Counted from the stretch's first letter, positions 40,701-50,733 are shown. The stretch: 64,000 nt of DNA from Chitinophaga pinensis (GCA_945873505.1 CAMCDQ010000008.1:1-64000), one strand, 5' to 3'. Translations and numbers: made by a program. Notes: a model not told the origin generated them from the sequence alone.

Positions 40701-40916
40701 CGCTTGTTGAATAAAAGCATCTGTTTGATTCCATAGACTGTAAGAATAATTTGTACCAATTGGAAAATAATCCCAGTTCATTCCATTTATAATGAAATTT
40801 TTGCCTTCAATAGTTATGCTATGTTCGGAATCATTTTTTTGGATAGCAATTTTTTCTGTTTGAGAAAAACCAGAAAATGCAGTGCAAAAGGTTAGTAAAT
40901 AAAATAAATTTTTCAT
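37797..40916 (-). CDS. Clan-A glycosidase domain fused to a predicted outer-membrane beta-barrel
   Basis: Signal peptide; TIM-barrel motifs INGMNWDYFPIGTNYS, MGVNTIRVYSGIP, LLFLLGNENNYG (acid/base), KPVLFTEFGSD (nucleophile); residues ~450-1039 rich in alternating amphipathic strands with Tyr/Trp/Gly. Confidence 0.75.
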   Translation of the reverse strand: MKNLFYLLTFCTAFSGFSQTEKIAIQKNDSEHSITIEGKNFIINGMNWDYFPIGTNYSYSLWNQTDAFIQQALDDEMGLLKNMGVNTIRVYSGIPKKWIEYIHTNFGIYTMLNHSFGRYGLTIDGVWKPNTEYSDPKTRKLLLSEVTQMAKEYKDTKGLLLFLLGNENNYGLFWDGAETENIPVKDRKSTVRARSMYKLFNEAVVAMKAIDTNHPMAICNGDLLFLDIIAAECKDIDVLGTNVYRGVSFGDLFERVKKEYGKPVLFTEFGSDTFNAITNQEDQNAQAFYLKGNWNEIYNNASGMGKAGNAIGGFTFQFSDGWWKYGQTSNLDLHDNNASWSNGGYQKDFIEGENNMNEEWFGICAKGPTNDKGFYQLYPRAAYYVLKEIHKFNPFSVNADKEKLKTLFDEANLMDATLRARADKAALASNDGGILKISNLRAEFTTFNTGGSLISTPKSDDPDTSNYPNKLGFDHMQSYFIGVEGNPSANMKANVNFNILGRVAENPINEIFYENRGRAQTFSTPDGPLLVNDYNRVQVYNASYKWNAKDFELRGFYRTGHYHWGYEGDFFALYSEANYGANLDTYNGETLGFEIDGKRSLKGFKAAFGPQLWWGANPAYLLKYGTKLGKVDATVVYHEDINQVEASQTVSSIAFPVPKTRRATVHFKTTLGAFGFNAGGIWGGQPLNGREFQMMDGDVVKVDKINNKDNWGGKVKVTFSKGKFNAYTQGAIQGLVASGGADNVQTFTGWRLKDSGSGNQMNFLAGFTYNINSKLQIAPNMLWQQPIVDAMPNGVAAPGRLRNVLDDPFFVRSNRKTLGGELLLTYDPTPATWMYEWNNDMVEDAKFAFSTGFVYRKLPTTMDAAIGFLSNRTAFAFDRSAPAQNLWESNTRIVSKISPDLGMIANIYFGNGQANGDSERTINRMGGDIRMIYKNVKLVSSLKFNDWGPFDYHRDFNLTYPLQSQLDISTSLGKPSWNILPDTRIGIMGIWRTLNQYSPRYSPNLTPNQYDPEPIISPVGFANGSEWEIRTYIHINIGK

Positions 40917-41180
40917 TTAAAGTACTAGATTAAGTTAATGGTTAATTAAAGTTAATAAATCGTTGTAATAATTTCAAAAATACAGATGAATTTTCATTAA
41001 TTAAAGAAAAAAAACCACAACAAAATACAGACATTATAAAAAAACACTTGTATAGTTGTGAATTTATTGTTAAAACACAATATAAAAAATAATAAAAAGA
41101 CATGTTTTATACCATTTAAATATTGGTATTCTTGCTTTTGTTGTGGAAATGTATAGGTATTTTAGTGTGAAATTAAATCT

Positions 41181-43991
41181 CTAAATGGACAAAATATACT
41201 CAACTAATCCTTTTTCGTGTGGTAAATCAATTTTTTTACGCAAACGATATCTTTTAATTTCCACACTTCGTACTGATATATTTAAAAGCGGAGAAATTTC
41301 CTTAGAAGATAAGTTCAATCTTAAATAAGCACAGAGTCTTAAATCATTTGGTGTCAAAGAAGGATGACATTCTTTAACTTTCTTTAGAAAATTATTGTCT
41401 GCACTATCAAAAGCTTCTTTAAAAATACTCCAAGTGCTCTCTTCCTTTACATTACTATTTATTGTAGAAATTACGTCTTTAATACTTACATTAGTTGCAC
41501 TATCAATTGAGTTTTTAAGATCTGCTTTAATTATGTTTAACAATTCTGTTTTCTTAATAAGATTCATTGTTGACACGGCTAATTCTTTGCTTTTCATATC
41601 AACATCTTGAATTAGCTGTTCATTTTGAATTTTCATTATTTTTTGATCATTCTCTAATTCTTTAAGTTCTAATAAGATATTATTTTCGGCTATAATTCTT
41701 TGATGTCTTTTTTCATGAAAAATAGTATTAAATTTATGAATATAGAATCCTATTATTAGCAACAAAATAAAATAAAATAATTTTGCCCATGCGTTCGAAT
41801 AGAATGGTTTGGATATCACAAAAGAATACGATTCAATATTGTCTGTAATAGAATTTGCTACTTTGGCCCTAACATAAAAGGTATAATCACCGGCTGGTAA
41901 ATTTTCAAATACAACTTTTGAATTAAAAGTCCAGTCACTCCATTTATCATTAAAACCATCTAATTTATATTGATATTCTGCATTAATGTAATTGTCATAT
42001 TCTGGAACAGTATAACTAAATTCTATATTATTATGATCATGCTTTAAATGCACTTCCTCTTTAATTGAAATATTTAATGGTTTAGAATGAACTCCTGAAT
42101 TTGAAATTCTAATTAACGAAACTTTATAATTACTAAATTTAAAATCAATGTTTTTTAAAATATAATACCCATCCGTAGAACCAATCAAATAATTAGCATC
42201 ATTCAATTGTAATATATTTTCATATCCTGGCATAGAATTGGTCATTGAACAAGGAATAGGTAAACTATTCTTTTTTAATTCAGCAGATAGCTTTCCTGAA
42301 GAAAAATAATGGATGTAGTTTTTAGTGAAAAACCAAAGTTTATTTGACTTGTCTACAATCATTTTACCAGTAACATATTCGTCATTTTCAAACATAGAAC
42401 TTAATGACTTGTCTTTAAAAAATTGTTTTGTTTGATTATTTAATTTGAAAACCCCATCTTTATAAGCGTAGTAAATCTGATTATTATATTTCACTAAACA
42501 GGCATTTTTACCTTTAATTGGATTTTTAAATTTAATAACTTTAGTAGCTTTAGTCAATAAATCATCTATTGAAAATGTATAAATTCCCTTATATTCGTGA
42601 CTTACATAAACGTCTTTTTTATTAAGTATTTCAAAATACTTAGAAGAATAATTAAAACCTTCAATTTTGTTTTTAAAAATCCAGCCATTTGTGCCTTTCT
42701 CTAAAACTGAAATACCATTATAATTTCCTTGTAAGATAAAATTATTTCCATCCAAATAGGGTTCGAACTTCCAAGTGCCAGAACCTGAATATATTAGATT
42801 TGCATTTGCCCCATTTACAATAAAAGTGCCCGAGTCATGCCCACAAAAAAGGGTGTTCTTAAATGAAAATAAAGACCAAACCTGCCCTTTGGTATTTTGT
42901 ATAAATTCAAATTTATCGGCAGAATTCAAATCTTTGTAAAAAAGTCCTTGATTTGTTCCAATATATAACTTATTGTTGTGAGTAGCTGATGCATAAATTG
43001 CACCCAGAATTCCCGTATTGTCAATATAACTATTTATAGGAGATTTTAAGTTGATACAATTAATTCCATTATCTAAACCTATCCATAAATTTTTATCTAC
43101 ATCTTCAAATAACGAAAGCGCGGTATTATTACTCAATCCTGAATTTTGAGTGATGTGATAAATTAATTTTCCTTCTTTGGATAAAATAAAAATTCCATTA
43201 GAGATTGAACCAAGCGCTACACTTTCATCAGATAATAATTGACTACTATAAATATTATTTTGCAGTATTTCTGCATCAATATTGGTCAGAAATTTAGATA
43301 AAACACCATTTTTATATTTAAAAACCCCTTGTTTTTGGGTAACTAAAAGTAAGCCATCAGAGGTTTCAAATATATTTATTAATCTGTTTTGATTAATGAT
43401 AGCATTACTTAGAAACAACTTGCTTTTACCTTGATCTATTTCAAATAAACCCTTTGGAGTTTGAAAATAAATGCCATTTGAGGTTTTAAAAGCTTTAATA
43501 ATCGTGCTTTTAGGTTCTATAATAGTAAACAACTTAGTTTTGGTATTATAAGCGTAAATTTTTTCTAAAGATTGAAAAAGTATCCAATTATCAAATGGAA
43601 AAATACCCCAAAATTGTTCGTCATCATTAATTTTGGACTTGATTGATTTGCTTAACGAGGTGTAAAATAATTCTCCATTAGCTGCCCGTTGCCAATAGCC
43701 AAATTCCATATAAGCCCCAGTGTATATTTTATCCTGAATGCATTTAACAGAACGAATAATAGTTTCATTTGGTGAGGGATTTAATACCCATTTTGAACCA
43801 TTAAATTCTAACAAACCTTCATTATTAGCAAAATACATAAATCGCTGATTGTCTTGAGAAATCATCCAATTTTGTATACCAGCATTATAAATGTCTTTAG
43901 AATACTTTACAATTGGAGGTAATTGTTGTGCCGTACTGACTAAAGAAAATAGAAATAATAAAAGTTGGATTCGAGTTTTTAGAAATTGCAT
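41181..43991 (-). CDS. Y_Y_Y/two-component-propeller sensor with C-terminal LuxR-type HTH (no kinase domain seen)
   Basis: Repeated sensor-propeller motifs (DKNLWIGLDNGINCINL), Y_Y_Y (YQYKLDGFNDKWSDWT...NLPAGDYTFYVRA), TM, coiled coil, HTH SSKEISPLLNISVRSVEIKRYRLRKKI. Confidence 0.88.
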   Translation of the reverse strand: MQFLKTRIQLLLFLFSLVSTAQQLPPIVKYSKDIYNAGIQNWMISQDNQRFMYFANNEGLLEFNGSKWVLNPSPNETIIRSVKCIQDKIYTGAYMEFGYWQRAANGELFYTSLSKSIKSKINDDEQFWGIFPFDNWILFQSLEKIYAYNTKTKLFTIIEPKSTIIKAFKTSNGIYFQTPKGLFEIDQGKSKLFLSNAIINQNRLINIFETSDGLLLVTQKQGVFKYKNGVLSKFLTNIDAEILQNNIYSSQLLSDESVALGSISNGIFILSKEGKLIYHITQNSGLSNNTALSLFEDVDKNLWIGLDNGINCINLKSPINSYIDNTGILGAIYASATHNNKLYIGTNQGLFYKDLNSADKFEFIQNTKGQVWSLFSFKNTLFCGHDSGTFIVNGANANLIYSGSGTWKFEPYLDGNNFILQGNYNGISVLEKGTNGWIFKNKIEGFNYSSKYFEILNKKDVYVSHEYKGIYTFSIDDLLTKATKVIKFKNPIKGKNACLVKYNNQIYYAYKDGVFKLNNQTKQFFKDKSLSSMFENDEYVTGKMIVDKSNKLWFFTKNYIHYFSSGKLSAELKKNSLPIPCSMTNSMPGYENILQLNDANYLIGSTDGYYILKNIDFKFSNYKVSLIRISNSGVHSKPLNISIKEEVHLKHDHNNIEFSYTVPEYDNYINAEYQYKLDGFNDKWSDWTFNSKVVFENLPAGDYTFYVRAKVANSITDNIESYSFVISKPFYSNAWAKLFYFILLLIIGFYIHKFNTIFHEKRHQRIIAENNILLELKELENDQKIMKIQNEQLIQDVDMKSKELAVSTMNLIKKTELLNIIKADLKNSIDSATNVSIKDVISTINSNVKEESTWSIFKEAFDSADNNFLKKVKECHPSLTPNDLRLCAYLRLNLSSKEISPLLNISVRSVEIKRYRLRKKIDLPHEKGLVEYILSI

Positions 43992-44054
43992 TTCATAATA
44001 ATTAAAAAATAAAGATATATATTAAAACCATAATAAAAAAATGATTTAAAAAAA

Positions 44055-44078
44055 AAGACTGTCATTGCTGACAGTCTT
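44055..44078 (-). terminator. Terminator of the 44100-45857 gene
   Basis: AAGACTGTCA-TTGC-TGACAGTCTT flanked by A/T tracts. Confidence 0.75.
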
Positions 44079-44099
44079 AAAAAATTGAAATAGTTTAAA

Positions 44100-45857
44100 C
44101 TACTCTTTTATAAATTTCGTTGAGGAAACAGTTCCATCAATTGCAGTTTTAATTACATAAACGCCTGCGTTTAATCCAGAAACATCTAAACTTACTAAGG
44201 TTTGATTTGTTAATTTGTTCATTACTTCTTGTCCTAAAACATTGAAAATTGCAATATTCTGAATAGTTCCAACCGACTCAATGTTTAAAACATTAGATGT
44301 AGGGTTTGGATATAACTTCACTTTAGAAATAGCAAAACTATCTGTAGATAAGGAGGTAGTATTTTTATGCAAATAAATATTATCAACATAAACAGTTCCT
44401 ATATTTGAAGCAATTAAAAATTGAAGTAGATTTTGTCTAGCAAAAGCAACTCCAGGACCTTGCGGAGATAAAGTAGAAAGTGCTGCATCAATTGAAACCC
44501 ATGAACCTGATGTTGTTGGTAAATGAGTTAATAAAAGAGCGTTAGTTTCTCCCGCTTGTGCTGCATGATTAGAAAATTTTGGATTTATAACTTTTCCAGT
44601 TAAATCTGTTCCAGCTGGAATCCAGTAATCCATATGAAAATGAGTCATGCTTGTAGCATTTTCATAATTAGCAAATTGAACAGCTAAAAAGTCTACAAAA
44701 TTAATTTTTTTAATATCATCTCCAGGAACAGAAACAAGATCTGAAATAGTAGCGCTATCCCATGATGTTCCCCATTCAGCAATAGCTATATTAGTATAAG
44801 CATTACTAAATAAAGATAAAAATTCACCAACAGGTCTTGCAGGTGGAGTTGGGGCAGCAACTGTTGGTCCAACTGGTGTTATAATTACAAATGCAGCTTC
44901 CTCAGCTCTTAAATTATCTATGTAGAAATCAAAACTTGTTGCAGTATTAAAACCAGTATTTGTAGCATTCCAATTTGCATAAAAAACTATTTTTTCATAT
45001 TCTCCATTTGCAACTAACTGACCATCCATAGGTACTGCAAAATTAAATGTTAGCGTTTGCCATTGACCTGGAGTTGTATAAGCTTGTGCATTAGCAGATG
45101 TAGGACCTCCTATTTCAACTCTACCTAGTAAATTAAATGCTTGTGAACAATATACATCAACAGTCATTGTTTTATTAGTAGTTAATTTTGCTTTTTTTAC
45201 CGTTTGATAAAATTCAATTCCTTGCCAAACCTCACCACCTGCAACACTAGATCCTTTTAATACACTACCATTTGCTGCACCTGCAGCAGGATCAGTCGTT
45301 ATTGCTGCTGTTGCGCCACCAAAAGATCCAACTGAAGTATAGTTAGCAGGAGTTTGAAAATTTTGTATTAATGGAAGAACTTCTATAACAGATACATTAT
45401 CAATAAATACAAAACCTGTAGCAGCTCCCATATCAAAAATTACTCTGTCTGTTACAGTATTTCCATAATTTATGGTAAAATCATAACTAAAAGTTTGACT
45501 AGTTGAAGTTAAAGTTAATGTAGAGGTTAGAGAAGCATAAGGAGCACCTGTTTGCCCCAAACCTGCAATTAAAGTTCTTGTTCCAGTTGTTGTAGCTGTA
45601 AAAGCATCAAATTTCAACTTGTAAGTTTTGCCGTCAACTAAGTCAACCACTTGGCTTAAATTAACATCATATGCATTTCCAGCAACAGTTACATTAGCTT
45701 CGTTAGCGAAATTTCCTGCGCCAAGATTAACAACATTGGCAGCATTCCCTGTCCAAGGTGCGGCAGTACCAGTTTGAAAATCTCCATTTGTAACAAGATT
45801 TTGAGAAAAACCCCAAAAAGAGATTAAAAGTGTAAATAATAAAGTAATTTTTTTCAT
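44100..45857 (-). CDS. Secreted carbohydrate-binding protein with T9SS type A sorting domain
   Basis: Signal peptide; CBM4/9-like NLVTNGDFQTGTAAPW; module NATSMTHFHMDYWIP...VDNIYLHKN; tail VKLYPNPTSNVLNIES...VYVIKTAIDGTVSSTKFIKE. Confidence 0.85.
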   Translation of the reverse strand: MKKITLLFTLLISFWGFSQNLVTNGDFQTGTAAPWTGNAANVVNLGAGNFANEANVTVAGNAYDVNLSQVVDLVDGKTYKLKFDAFTATTTGTRTLIAGLGQTGAPYASLTSTLTLTSTSQTFSYDFTINYGNTVTDRVIFDMGAATGFVFIDNVSVIEVLPLIQNFQTPANYTSVGSFGGATAAITTDPAAGAANGSVLKGSSVAGGEVWQGIEFYQTVKKAKLTTNKTMTVDVYCSQAFNLLGRVEIGGPTSANAQAYTTPGQWQTLTFNFAVPMDGQLVANGEYEKIVFYANWNATNTGFNTATSFDFYIDNLRAEEAAFVIITPVGPTVAAPTPPARPVGEFLSLFSNAYTNIAIAEWGTSWDSATISDLVSVPGDDIKKINFVDFLAVQFANYENATSMTHFHMDYWIPAGTDLTGKVINPKFSNHAAQAGETNALLLTHLPTTSGSWVSIDAALSTLSPQGPGVAFARQNLLQFLIASNIGTVYVDNIYLHKNTTSLSTDSFAISKVKLYPNPTSNVLNIESVGTIQNIAIFNVLGQEVMNKLTNQTLVSLDVSGLNAGVYVIKTAIDGTVSSTKFIKE

Positions 45858-46249
45858 AATTTTAGATTAAATGTTATAATTCAAATATACCATAGTTCTT
45901 TTTAAATGTTTTAAATGGTACTATAAAAAAACTATACAAACAAAAAAAAAATAAAAGTGTTAATAAAACGAGTGTTTACAATGATATTGCGACAATTAAT
46001 TGAGCCTATTAATGTCACTAATAAATCATAATGTAAAGGTAATGTTAAGTTTTATTATTACTTTTTCGTGTAATTATTGTACTTCAACTGTTTAAAAAAT
46101 GCTAAAAAAACTACAAAAAAAGCAAATTCAATAAAAACGAATACTATAAAAAAAATAAAACTATTTTATTACATCAATAAAAAGAAACTTAAAATAATAT
46201 TGAATTAACAGTTTAACTTTTGTTGGAAGTTTGTGTAGTTATATTTATT

Positions 46250-46257
46250 TATCTTTG
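46250..46257 (+). promoter_or_regulatory. Candidate -7 element (TATCTTTG) for uvrA
   Basis: TAnnTTTG match 18 nt upstream of ATG 46276. Confidence 0.5.
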
Positions 46258-46275
46258 CAATCATTAAAATTAGCT

Positions 46276-49065
46276 ATGATTAAAACAGACATTTCACAAC
46301 TCGAACCTAAGAAAAATATAATTATTAAAGGTGCTCAGGTACATAACTTGAAAAACCTTGATGTTGTTATTCCTCGTAATAAATTAGTAGTTATTACTGG
46401 CTTGTCGGGTTCTGGAAAATCGAGTTTGGCTTTCGATACTTTATATGCTGAAGGACAACGCCGCTATGTTGAAAGTTTATCGTCTTATGCTCGTCAATTT
46501 TTGGGAAGATTGGACAAACCAAAAGTGGAATATATCAAAGGAATTGCACCTGCCATTGCAATTGAACAAAAAGTAAATACTACCAATGCCCGTTCAAGCG
46601 TAGGAACTTCAACTGAAATTTATGATTATTTAAAGCTATTATTCGCTCGAATTGGCAAAACTTATTCCCCAATTTCCGGATTGGAAGTGAAGAAGAATAC
46701 GGTTTCGGATGTTATAAATACAGTGAAGTCATTAGAGATGGATAGCAAATGGCTACTCCTCGCTCCTATTCATTTAGAAAAAGGCAGGGCATTAGAAGAT
46801 AAATTAAAAGCCCTATTACAACAAGGATTTGCAAGGATTTTGGTTAAAAATGAAATGATTCGTTTGGACGAAATAGACGCACATTCTTTAGACAACAACG
46901 AGGTTTTACTGATACTTGACCGAATTGTAATCAAAGACGAGGAAGATTTTTACAATCGACTTGCCGATGCGGTTCAAACTGCTTTTTATGAAGGAAAAGG
47001 AATCTGCTATTTACAAGAAGTTGCAACTGACAAACGATTTAGTTTTAGTAATAATTTTGAATTGGATGGCATTTCGTTTTTAGAACCCAATGTGCATTTG
47101 TTCAGTTTTAATAATCCTTATGGCGCTTGTCCTGTATGCGAAGGTTATGGGAGCGTTATTGGAATTGACGAAGAATTGGTAATTCCAAATACGGCTTTGT
47201 CTATTTATGAAAATGCAGTTTTCGCTTGGAGAGGTGAAAGTATGGGCTGGTATCGGGACGAATTGATCAACAATGCCTACAAATTTGATTTTCCTATTCA
47301 CAAACCGTATTACCAATTATCGGATGAAGATAAAGCCGTGCTTTGGAATGGAAATTCTTTTTTCACAGGATTAACAAAATTCTTCAAAGAATTAGAAGAT
47401 AAAAATTATAAAATTCAAAATCGGGTAATGTTATCAAGGTATCGTGGAAAAACTAAATGCCATTCTTGCAAAGGAAAACGCCTCCGAATTGAAGCTTCTT
47501 ATATTAAAATTGCGGAAAAAACAGTATCCGATTTGGTTGATTTATCCATCAAAAAACTGGTAAGTTTCTTTGAAAAATTAGAATTAAATGATTTTGATCA
47601 AAAGGTTGCTAAGCGACTTTTAATAGAAATAAATGGACGATTAAAGTTTTTGGTTGATGTAGGATTGGATTATTTAACGCTAAATAGAAATTCCGCTACA
47701 TTATCCGGAGGAGAATCGCAACGCATCAATTTGGCAACTTCTTTGGGGAGTAGTTTAGTGGGATCTATGTATATTTTGGATGAGCCAAGTATTGGATTGC
47801 ATCCAAAAGATACAGAAAGATTGATAAAAGTGCTGCTTTCTCTTCGAGATTTAGGAAATACCGTAATCGTTGTTGAACACGATGAAGACATTATGAAAGC
47901 TGCCGACATGATTATTGATATTGGTCCTGAAGCTGGAACTCATGGTGGAGAATTGGTTGCACAAGGCACATTTGAAGAAATTTTAAAATCTGATTCGCTA
48001 ACGGCTAACTATTTAAATGGAAATTTAGAAATTGCGGTTCCAAGAATCCGAAGAAAATGGGGAACTTATATTGAGATTTTAGGTGCACGAGAAAATAATT
48101 TGCAAAATGTAGATGTCAAGTTTCCGTTGGAAGTTTTAACAGTTATTACTGGGGTTTCGGGCAGTGGAAAAAGTACTTTAGTAAAGAAAATTTTGTTTCC
48201 TGCAATGCAAAAGAAATTAGACGGAATTGGAGAAAAAGCGGGCCAATTTTCAGATATGCAAGGCTATTATCACAAGATTAGGCACGTTGAATATGTAGAT
48301 CAAAATCCAATCGGTAGAAGTTCGCGTTCCAATCCAGTGACTTATATTAAAGCGTACGATGACATTCGAGATTTATATGCTAAAGAAAAATTATCAAAAA
48401 TTCGAGGTTATTTACCTAAACATTTTTCATTTAATGTAGATGGCGGTCGCTGCGAAGCCTGTAAAGGTGAAGGTTCTATAAATGTTGAAATGGTATTTAT
48501 GGCGGATGTGCAATTGCCTTGCGATGCATGTAACGGAAAACGATTCAAAAAAGAAGTCCTTGAAGTTTATTTTGAAGGAAAAAATATTGACAACATTTTG
48601 ACGATGACGGTTGATGATTCTTTAGAATTTTTCAAAGCTGCAAATCTTACCAAAATAGTTCAAAAATTACAACCTTTGCAAGATGTTGGATTAGGGTATG
48701 TTCAATTGGGGCAATCCTCCTCAACTCTTTCAGGTGGTGAAGCACAACGAATTAAATTAGCATCATTTCTTGTCAAAGGAAGTACAAAAGACAAAGCGTT
48801 GTTTGTTTTTGACGAACCAACTACAGGATTGCATTTTCATGACATTAAGAAATTACTGACTTCTTTTGATGCATTAATCGACAAAGGACACTCAATAATT
48901 GTGATTGAACACAATTTAGATATGATAAAATGTGCCGATTACATCATAGATTTAGGTCCTGAAGGAGGAGAAAATGGCGGTCAAATTTTAGCCGTTGGAA
49001 CACCCGAAGAAATCATTAAAAACAAAGCTTCTATTACTGGTAAATACTTAAAAGAAAAATTATAG
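46276..49065 (+). CDS. uvrA: Excinuclease ABC subunit A
   Basis: [37 protein letters not shown], zinc-binding CPVCEGYG / CHSCKGKR / [20 protein letters not shown]. Start [11 protein letters not shown] preferred over ORF-track 46231. Confidence 0.96.
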   Translation: MIKTDISQLEPKKNIIIKGAQVHNLKNLDVVIPRNKLVVITGLSGSGKSSLAFDTLYAEGQRRYVESLSSYARQFLGRLDKPKVEYIKGIAPAIAIEQKVNTTNARSSVGTSTEIYDYLKLLFARIGKTYSPISGLEVKKNTVSDVINTVKSLEMDSKWLLLAPIHLEKGRALEDKLKALLQQGFARILVKNEMIRLDEIDAHSLDNNEVLLILDRIVIKDEEDFYNRLADAVQTAFYEGKGICYLQEVATDKRFSFSNNFELDGISFLEPNVHLFSFNNPYGACPVCEGYGSVIGIDEELVIPNTALSIYENAVFAWRGESMGWYRDELINNAYKFDFPIHKPYYQLSDEDKAVLWNGNSFFTGLTKFFKELEDKNYKIQNRVMLSRYRGKTKCHSCKGKRLRIEASYIKIAEKTVSDLVDLSIKKLVSFFEKLELNDFDQKVAKRLLIEINGRLKFLVDVGLDYLTLNRNSATLSGGESQRINLATSLGSSLVGSMYILDEPSIGLHPKDTERLIKVLLSLRDLGNTVIVVEHDEDIMKAADMIIDIGPEAGTHGGELVAQGTFEEILKSDSLTANYLNGNLEIAVPRIRRKWGTYIEILGARENNLQNVDVKFPLEVLTVITGVSGSGKSTLVKKILFPAMQKKLDGIGEKAGQFSDMQGYYHKIRHVEYVDQNPIGRSSRSNPVTYIKAYDDIRDLYAKEKLSKIRGYLPKHFSFNVDGGRCEACKGEGSINVEMVFMADVQLPCDACNGKRFKKEVLEVYFEGKNIDNILTMTVDDSLEFFKAANLTKIVQKLQPLQDVGLGYVQLGQSSSTLSGGEAQRIKLASFLVKGSTKDKALFVFDEPTTGLHFHDIKKLLTSFDALIDKGHSIIVIEHNLDMIKCADYIIDLGPEGGENGGQILAVGTPEEIIKNKASITGKYLKEKL

Positions 49066-49260
49066 TGTTCAATTTATAATTTTTAAATCGCTTCGAAATA
49101 CAAAAACTTCGACATTAACTACCAAATTCTATATTATTCAGTAAAATTCGCCTTGAGACAGCCAATAATTTAATGTAAATGTTGAAAATTTAGCAAACGG
49201 CTTGTATTTCATTAAAATAAAGATGGACGAAATCGTTGGTTTTAGTAAAATAGTTAAAAA

Positions 49261-50733
49261 CTAATTATTTACATTGGAATACTTAGCTCTCAATTTATCA
49301 AGAATTTGGTTTATTTCAATTGAAATTTTCAATTTATAATTCAATAAACCATAAACTATTGTTATTAAAATAGATTTAAAAACAATGTTAAGTATCGGAT
49401 GAAATTGGAAATCCCAAAAGCAAAATAGTAGAAAAACAAAGCTGATTATTCCAAATGAATAAACCGTTTTAATGGTAAATGGAAACAAATTCATTTTCCA
49501 AAACACAAAAAGCAATTTGATAGTATTATATATTATTACAGCAATTAAAGTTGCTAAAGCCGCTCCTACTATACCGTAAATTGGGATTAAAAACATATAC
49601 AAAACAATCATCAGGGCAATTAAGACAATTGAAAAAAACAAAAACCATCGGTAGTATTTTGTATTAAGGATAATTGCAGTATTATTTCCTAAAATCAAAT
49701 CGTAAAATTTTGATAAGCCTATTAGAAAAACTACTGCAATACCTCCAGAATATTCTTGAGGAATCAATTGATACAATTCTTTACAATTTAGGAAAATACC
49801 AAGCATAATCAAACCTCCAAAAACTTGAAGATTAATGGCACTTTTTTTATACAAAACACCCAATTCTTCAAACTTATTTTCATTTAATAATTGGGCAGTA
49901 ATTGGATGAATAATTTGCATCATCGCACGACTTGGAACCATAATAACCATCGCAATAAAAACTGCCACCGAATAAAATGCGTTATTACTAATGTTTTGAT
50001 AGGCTGGAATCATTACTTTATCAAAATCAATAAGCATAACAGAAACGGTTCCTGTGGCAATAATAAAAAAGGAATAAATGAAAATTTCTTTGGTATTTTT
50101 TGGTAATTGAAACTTAAAAAAAGGCATTTTTACACGCATTGCAAATACCATCATTGCAAAACACTGAAATCCATAAACTATTGAAAGTGAATTAACAAAA
50201 GTGTCTTTTTGTATCCAATTTTGATTTACCGAAAAAAGTAAAATAAGTATTATTACTCTTGTTAAAACTTCACTCAAAAAATTCCCAAAAACAGATTGAA
50301 AATGCACTTTTACCCAAGCATAAAAGATTTCAAAATAGCCCATAAAAATCCCAACTAGTGGAATTAACCAAAGAAATGGGGCAACATTTGGGTTTTCATT
50401 TAAAATAAAGTACGTAATTTGAGGATAGAAAAAATATAAAAACACAATCGTTGGAAGTATTAAAATCAAAGGCAACAAAAGCATCAAACTCAAAAAATTA
50501 TCTCGTTCTTCTTCAGAATTGTATTTGGAATAAAACCGAATTAAAGTATTTTGAACGCCAAATGCCATTAACGGCATCATAATATTCGCAGCTGAAAGTA
50601 CAAAAGCTACAATTCCATAATTCATTTTACCTAAAAAAATCGTGTATAAAAACAAGGCGTTAATTGCACCAATTCCAAAACCAAAATAGGTAATTATTGT
50701 GTTTTTTATGGATTGGTTTATTATGATTCCCAT
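49261..50733 (-). CDS. Polysaccharide flippase-like membrane protein
   Basis: 490 aa, ~12-14 TM, N-terminal KNTIITYFGFGIGAINALFLYTIFLG typical of Wzx/MATE-type polysaccharide transporters. Confidence 0.85.
   Translation of the reverse strand: MGIIINQSIKNTIITYFGFGIGAINALFLYTIFLGKMNYGIVAFVLSAANIMMPLMAFGVQNTLIRFYSKYNSEEERDNFLSLMLLLPLILILPTIVFLYFFYPQITYFILNENPNVAPFLWLIPLVGIFMGYFEIFYAWVKVHFQSVFGNFLSEVLTRVIILILLFSVNQNWIQKDTFVNSLSIVYGFQCFAMMVFAMRVKMPFFKFQLPKNTKEIFIYSFFIIATGTVSVMLIDFDKVMIPAYQNISNNAFYSVAVFIAMVIMVPSRAMMQIIHPITAQLLNENKFEELGVLYKKSAINLQVFGGLIMLGIFLNCKELYQLIPQEYSGGIAVVFLIGLSKFYDLILGNNTAIILNTKYYRWFLFFSIVLIALMIVLYMFLIPIYGIVGAALATLIAVIIYNTIKLLFVFWKMNLFPFTIKTVYSFGIISFVFLLFCFWDFQFHPILNIVFKSILITIVYGLLNYKLKISIEINQILDKLRAKYSNVNN

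Noticed and set aside
27222-45857. Expected SusC/SusD pair in the glucan locus
   Set aside because: Looked for a TonB box/plug/barrel of ~1000 aa and a SusD lipoprotein; the only ~1000-aa envelope protein (37797-40916) has a glycosidase N-terminus and no plug domain, and the lipoproteins do not look like SusD.
46231-46275. ORF-track start for UvrA
   Set aside because: The extra 15 codons cover the likely TATCTTTG promoter; [11 protein letters not shown] at 46276 is the better start.
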